A stretch of 8,674 nucleotides of DNA, taken from NCBI GenBank assembly GCA_003663295.1, contig QMZS01000038.1, forward strand, positions 1 to 8,674. Direction: 5' to 3'. The notes beneath the pieces were generated by a model. That model was not told where the DNA came from. It saw only the letters and a list, made by a program, of their open reading frames with translations, and searched no databases. This DNA comes from Candidatus Aenigmatarchaeota archaeon (GTDB taxonomy: Archaea > Aenigmatarchaeota > Aenigmatarchaeia > QMZS01). Each line of letters starts with the position of its first letter. Position 1 is the first letter of the stretch. This document shows positions 6,679-8,674 of this stretch, in pieces. The translations under genes and the position numbers were made by a program.

Positions 6679-6862
6679 TATTTACTTAAAAATGATAACT
6701 TAAACCCTTGATTTAGAGAATTCCTGGAAATTCGGGGGTTTACGGGTTGTTTAAGAGGTTTTTGTTTGTGAAGAATTCCAAGTCAAGAATACAGAGAATC
6801 TTTGGTTTTCATCAAATAAATTTAATCTCTTAGTTGCCTTGATTTGTTGAATTCAGTATTTC

Positions 6863-7354
6863 TTAAATAGATTCCTGTAAATCCATCCCATAGAGATTTC
6901 CAATTTCCTGTTTAAATTTATTTACAAGACTTTTTGCCCTGTAGAAATGTTCGATTCTTTTTTTCTTGTAGTATATGAAATAGTATATCCACCAGAAAGC
7001 TTTTTGAAAAAATCCCATCTCAACTTCAGTTTTAAAAGTCGGAATAATTGTTATTGTGATATTTCCATTTCTTGTTTTTGAGTTTTGTTTGCCAAGGATG
7101 ACAACAACAACATACATATTGGTCCAACTGTCAAATTTTTTTTCAATATGCCATTTTACATTAAAACCTTTGTCATCTGTAAGAGCATCCCATTTAAGCT
7201 TCTCTTCGAAAACATCTTTTCCTGCCAGTTCAAAAATATCTTTAAACAGATTGCTTATAGCCCCATAGATTCTAAAAGATTCAGGTCCGTCATATTTAAT
7301 AAGTTCTTTATCTCTTGGGTATGAAAGATTATCTTCAAATACGCTTTTGCTCAT
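6863..7354 (-). CDS. Uncharacterised protein, second of a tandem paralogous pair
   Basis: 163 residues, ATG 7354, TAA at 6863-6865. The ATG overlaps the TGA of the upstream gene by four bases (ATGA), with AGGA just upstream, so translation is probably coupled. It is a soluble-looking alpha/beta protein with an aromatic-rich, nearly hydrophobic helix at about 113-129 (FFQKAFWWIYYFIYY) followed by KKKRIEHFYRAKS. It shares with its neighbour VKWxI (66-70), TE (109-110), QK (117-118) and YKKK (129-132) in the same order and similar spacing. I do not recognise the family. The aromatic and lysine-rich segment could lie on a membrane surface, but that is a guess. Confidence 0.85.
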   Translation of the reverse strand: MSKSVFEDNLSYPRDKELIKYDGPESFRIYGAISNLFKDIFELAGKDVFEEKLKWDALTDDKGFNVKWHIEKKFDSWTNMYVVVVILGKQNSKTRNGNITITIIPTFKTEVEMGFFQKAFWWIYYFIYYKKKRIEHFYRAKSLVNKFKQEIGNLYGMDLQESI

Positions 7355-7863
7355 TTTCCTAAATAGTCAAAATATTTTAAAAGTTTTTCTTCAAAACATG
7401 AAATTTTTAATCTCCCCCAGTCAAGGTACCCTTCCAATTTTTTTTTGTAAAACATATCGTTCCATGCAACTCTTAGGATTTCATAAAAAAATGATTTCTG
7501 CCAGTAAGTTTCCTGGGGGTATTCGGTAACAACCACAGGTTCCCCAAGGCTGATTTTTGCGGTTCCTTTATTTCCTTTATGTTTTATTTTCAGGTCCACG
7601 TCAACTCTGAAATAAGTGTAATGATCAAGGTCTTTGAATATATACCATTTCACAGAATATTCCTTTTCTTTAACAGTAACTTCTTTCTGCTGCCAGGTTG
7701 TTGGCATAAAAACGGTTTTTACCACTTTTGGAAGGAACTCCTTTAGTTTCATTGGATTTTTTCCTTCATATTTATATTCAAGATTTTTCAACCCAGGCTT
7801 TGCTCCTCTTTTGTATAATTCGTTCCAGATTGTAAGCTTGGATCCAGCCGGAATATATCCCAT
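7351..7863 (-). CDS. Uncharacterised protein, first of a tandem paralogous pair
   Basis: 170 residues from ATG 7863 to TGA 7351-7353. The N-terminus (MGYIPAGSKLTIWNELYKRG) has no signal peptide. The core alternates charged strands (EVTVKEKEYSVKWYIFKDL, FRVDVDLKIKHK) and ends in helices containing WQKSFFYEILRVAWNDMFYKKKLEGY. Shared landmarks with the downstream protein are VKWYI (71-75), TE (113-114), QK (122-123) and YKKK (139-142), so the two look like diverged duplicates of one family. A two-component hetero-oligomer is a reasonable inference from the coupled overlap. No catalytic motif is evident and I assign no function. Confidence 0.87.
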   Translation of the reverse strand: MGYIPAGSKLTIWNELYKRGAKPGLKNLEYKYEGKNPMKLKEFLPKVVKTVFMPTTWQQKEVTVKEKEYSVKWYIFKDLDHYTYFRVDVDLKIKHKGNKGTAKISLGEPVVVTEYPQETYWQKSFFYEILRVAWNDMFYKKKLEGYLDWGRLKISCFEEKLLKYFDYLGK

Positions 7864-7881
7864 AATTAGTCTATTTAAAGA

Positions 7882-7890
7882 GTATATTAA
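7882..7890. promoter_or_regulatory. Shared TATA-like core of a divergent promoter
   Basis: GTATATTAA on the plus strand (TTAATATAC on the minus) sits in the 66-bp gap between divergent starts at 7863 and 7930. It is about 24 bases from the minus-strand ATG, fitting leaderless transcription, and about 44 from the plus-strand ATG, allowing a short leader carrying AGGA (7919-7922). Confidence 0.4.
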
Positions 7891-7929
7891 TTGAGTTATA
7901 TGTGTCTCTTTTTAAAAAAGGATTTTATT

Positions 7930-8103
7930 ATGATTGAGTTTATTGTTAACAAGATTATTGGAATTTTGTTAATACTTTTTGGGTTGTTTATGGTTCTTAA
8001 ATTCCCGCAAACCGAGAGCTGGCAGCTAAAAGGGTTTACTATGCTTGGAATTTTGGTGGGTATTATTTCTCTGGGTGGTGGGGTGTATTTGCTTTTTTCC
8101 TGA
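7930..8103 (+). CDS. Small two-helix membrane protein, 57 residues
   Basis: ATG 7930 is preferred over the upstream in-frame TTG at 7891 because AGGA lies seven bases before it and the resulting protein starts cleanly with MIEFIVNKIIG. Two hydrophobic segments, about 7-23 (IGILLILFGLFMVLKF) and 36-55 (MLGILVGIISLGGGVYLLF), are joined by a short polar turn PQTESWQLKG. The stop is TGA at 8101-8103. It precedes another membrane protein by 45 bases on the same strand. The family is not recognised. Small hairpin membrane proteins like this are common and carry no functional signature. Confidence 0.65.
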   Translation: MIEFIVNKIIGILLILFGLFMVLKFPQTESWQLKGFTMLGILVGIISLGGGVYLLFS

Positions 8104-8114
8104 ACTTTCTGTGA

Positions 8115-8130
8115 TTAATTATACTTATTA
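8115..8130 (+). promoter_or_regulatory. Putative TATA region of the four-helix membrane protein gene
   Basis: TTAATTATACTTATTA is centred about 28 bases before the ATG at 8149, the spacing of a leaderless archaeal promoter. AAGGATGG at 8131-8138 could instead act as a ribosome-binding site if the mRNA starts further upstream. Confidence 0.35.
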
Positions 8131-8148
8131 AAGGATGGTAATTAATAT

Positions 8149-8550
8149 ATGGTAAATCATAGAGAGATTTTGGATAAACCAGTACCCAGTTTAGAAGAAA
8201 TGATTGAATTTGCATTTCTATTACTCCTGCCGATTTCTCTGGTGATTTCATGGATTATTGATTTTAGCGCGGTTTTAATCTATTTCTTTATTATTACGTC
8301 TTTTTTGAGTTTGTTCATATTGGAAGGTTTTTCTTATTCTTCTGGAAAGAATAAAGAGGGTAAGAGAGAATATAATTTTGGAGGTAACTTTTTTTTATAT
8401 TCGGTACTTGTTATTCTGATTGTTTCAATAATAATCACTTATTTGCTAAAAACCGAATTTCTTTTCCTGCCTTTGTATGTTGTTTTGTTGATTGGGTTTT
8501 TTGGATTTCTTTGTAATAGATGGATTAAGGGGTTGGCGAAGATTAATTAA
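8149..8550 (+). CDS. Four-helix integral membrane protein, unknown family
   Basis: 133 residues, ATG 8149, TAA 8548-8550. A short cytosolic-type N-terminus (MVNHREILDKPVPSLEEM) is followed by hydrophobic helices at about 21-38, 41-61, 80-99 and 103-122. A polar loop (SSGKNKEGKREYNFGG) lies between helices 2 and 3, and the C-terminus is basic (RWIKGLAKIN). The basic loop and tail suggest both ends are cytoplasmic by the positive-inside rule. No transporter or enzyme motif is visible. It may be co-expressed with the small membrane protein just upstream. Confidence 0.8.
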   Translation: MVNHREILDKPVPSLEEMIEFAFLLLLPISLVISWIIDFSAVLIYFFIITSFLSLFILEGFSYSSGKNKEGKREYNFGGNFFLYSVLVILIVSIIITYLLKTEFLFLPLYVVLLIGFFGFLCNRWIKGLAKIN

Positions 8551-8580
8551 TACCGATAGACGAAAAAGTGTTGGATGATT

Positions 8581-8673
8581 CTATTGGGGATTATCAATTG
8601 GACAGAAAAAAGGAATCTCTGTGGTCACTCTTGAATCTTTACCTCTATTAAAATTTATTTGATTATTTGAGTC
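8581..8673 (-). CDS. Possible C-terminal fragment of a minus-strand gene at the right edge
   Basis: An open minus-strand frame enters at the edge and reads INFNRGKDSRVTTEIPFFC then PIDNPQ before TAG (8581-8583). Composition looks protein-like, but only 30 residues are visible and the family is not recognised. If TAG is a true stop this would be the only gene end in the window using it. Beyond it the frame continues NHPTLFRLSVLIN to a TAA overlapping the end of the membrane-protein gene. Confidence 0.3.
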   Translation of the reverse strand, partial: DSNNQINFNRGKDSRVTTEIPFFCPIDNPQ

Positions 8674-8674
8674 A

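Noticed and set aside
6697..6755. Inverted CTTAAAC ... GTTTAAG and three GAATTC sites in the gap before the surface-protein gene
   Set aside because: Arms are short, imperfectly extended and far apart; no convincing regulatory structure.
7056..7324. Plus-strand ORFs of 70 and 79 codons
   Set aside because: Shadows of the tandem paralogue gene on the minus strand, which has a coupled start and a shared motif set.

Overview
The window looks like a piece of an AT-rich archaeal genome, most likely one of the small-genome (DPANN-type) lineages. The evidence is an archaeal XPD/Rad3-type iron-sulfur helicase, TATA boxes of the TTTAAATA kind 20-35 bases upstream of starts with very short or absent leaders, and several secreted or membrane-anchored proteins without homologues I recognise. 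The lineage below 'archaeon' is inference.

Layout: positions 1-692 (minus) hold the 5' part of a secreted protein with a caspase-like (clan CD) core and perfect 33-bp C-terminal tandem repeats running off the left edge. After a 226-bp divergent intergenic stretch comes the XPD-like helicase (919-2739, plus). Next is a Nudix hydrolase whose reading frame is interrupted by an in-frame TAG (2774-3220, plus). The minus strand from 4691 down to 3224 holds a gene of unknown family with two in-frame TAG codons and two homopolymer frameshifts (3870-4691), an intact 44-residue zinc-ribbon protein missed by length cut-offs (3677-3811), and an ASCH-domain gene with one frameshift (3224-3570). Positions 4681-6639 (minus) encode a 652-residue secreted, C-terminally anchored multi-Ig surface protein that overlaps the start of the damaged gene. 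Positions 6863-7863 (minus) hold a tandem pair of related uncharacterised proteins with an ATGA overlap. Positions 7930-8550 (plus) hold two small membrane proteins. A fragment of another minus-strand gene may lie at the right edge.

The most unusual point is that every in-frame interruption that is a stop codon (three of three) is TAG, while none of the ten recognisable gene ends uses TAG (seven TAA, three TGA). Either 2774-4691 is a decaying segment, or TAG may be sense in this genome. The frameshifts, two of them in A-runs, argue for decay or sequencing error in at least part of the signal. No CRISPR array, rRNA, tRNA, transposase or recognisable defence cassette was found.
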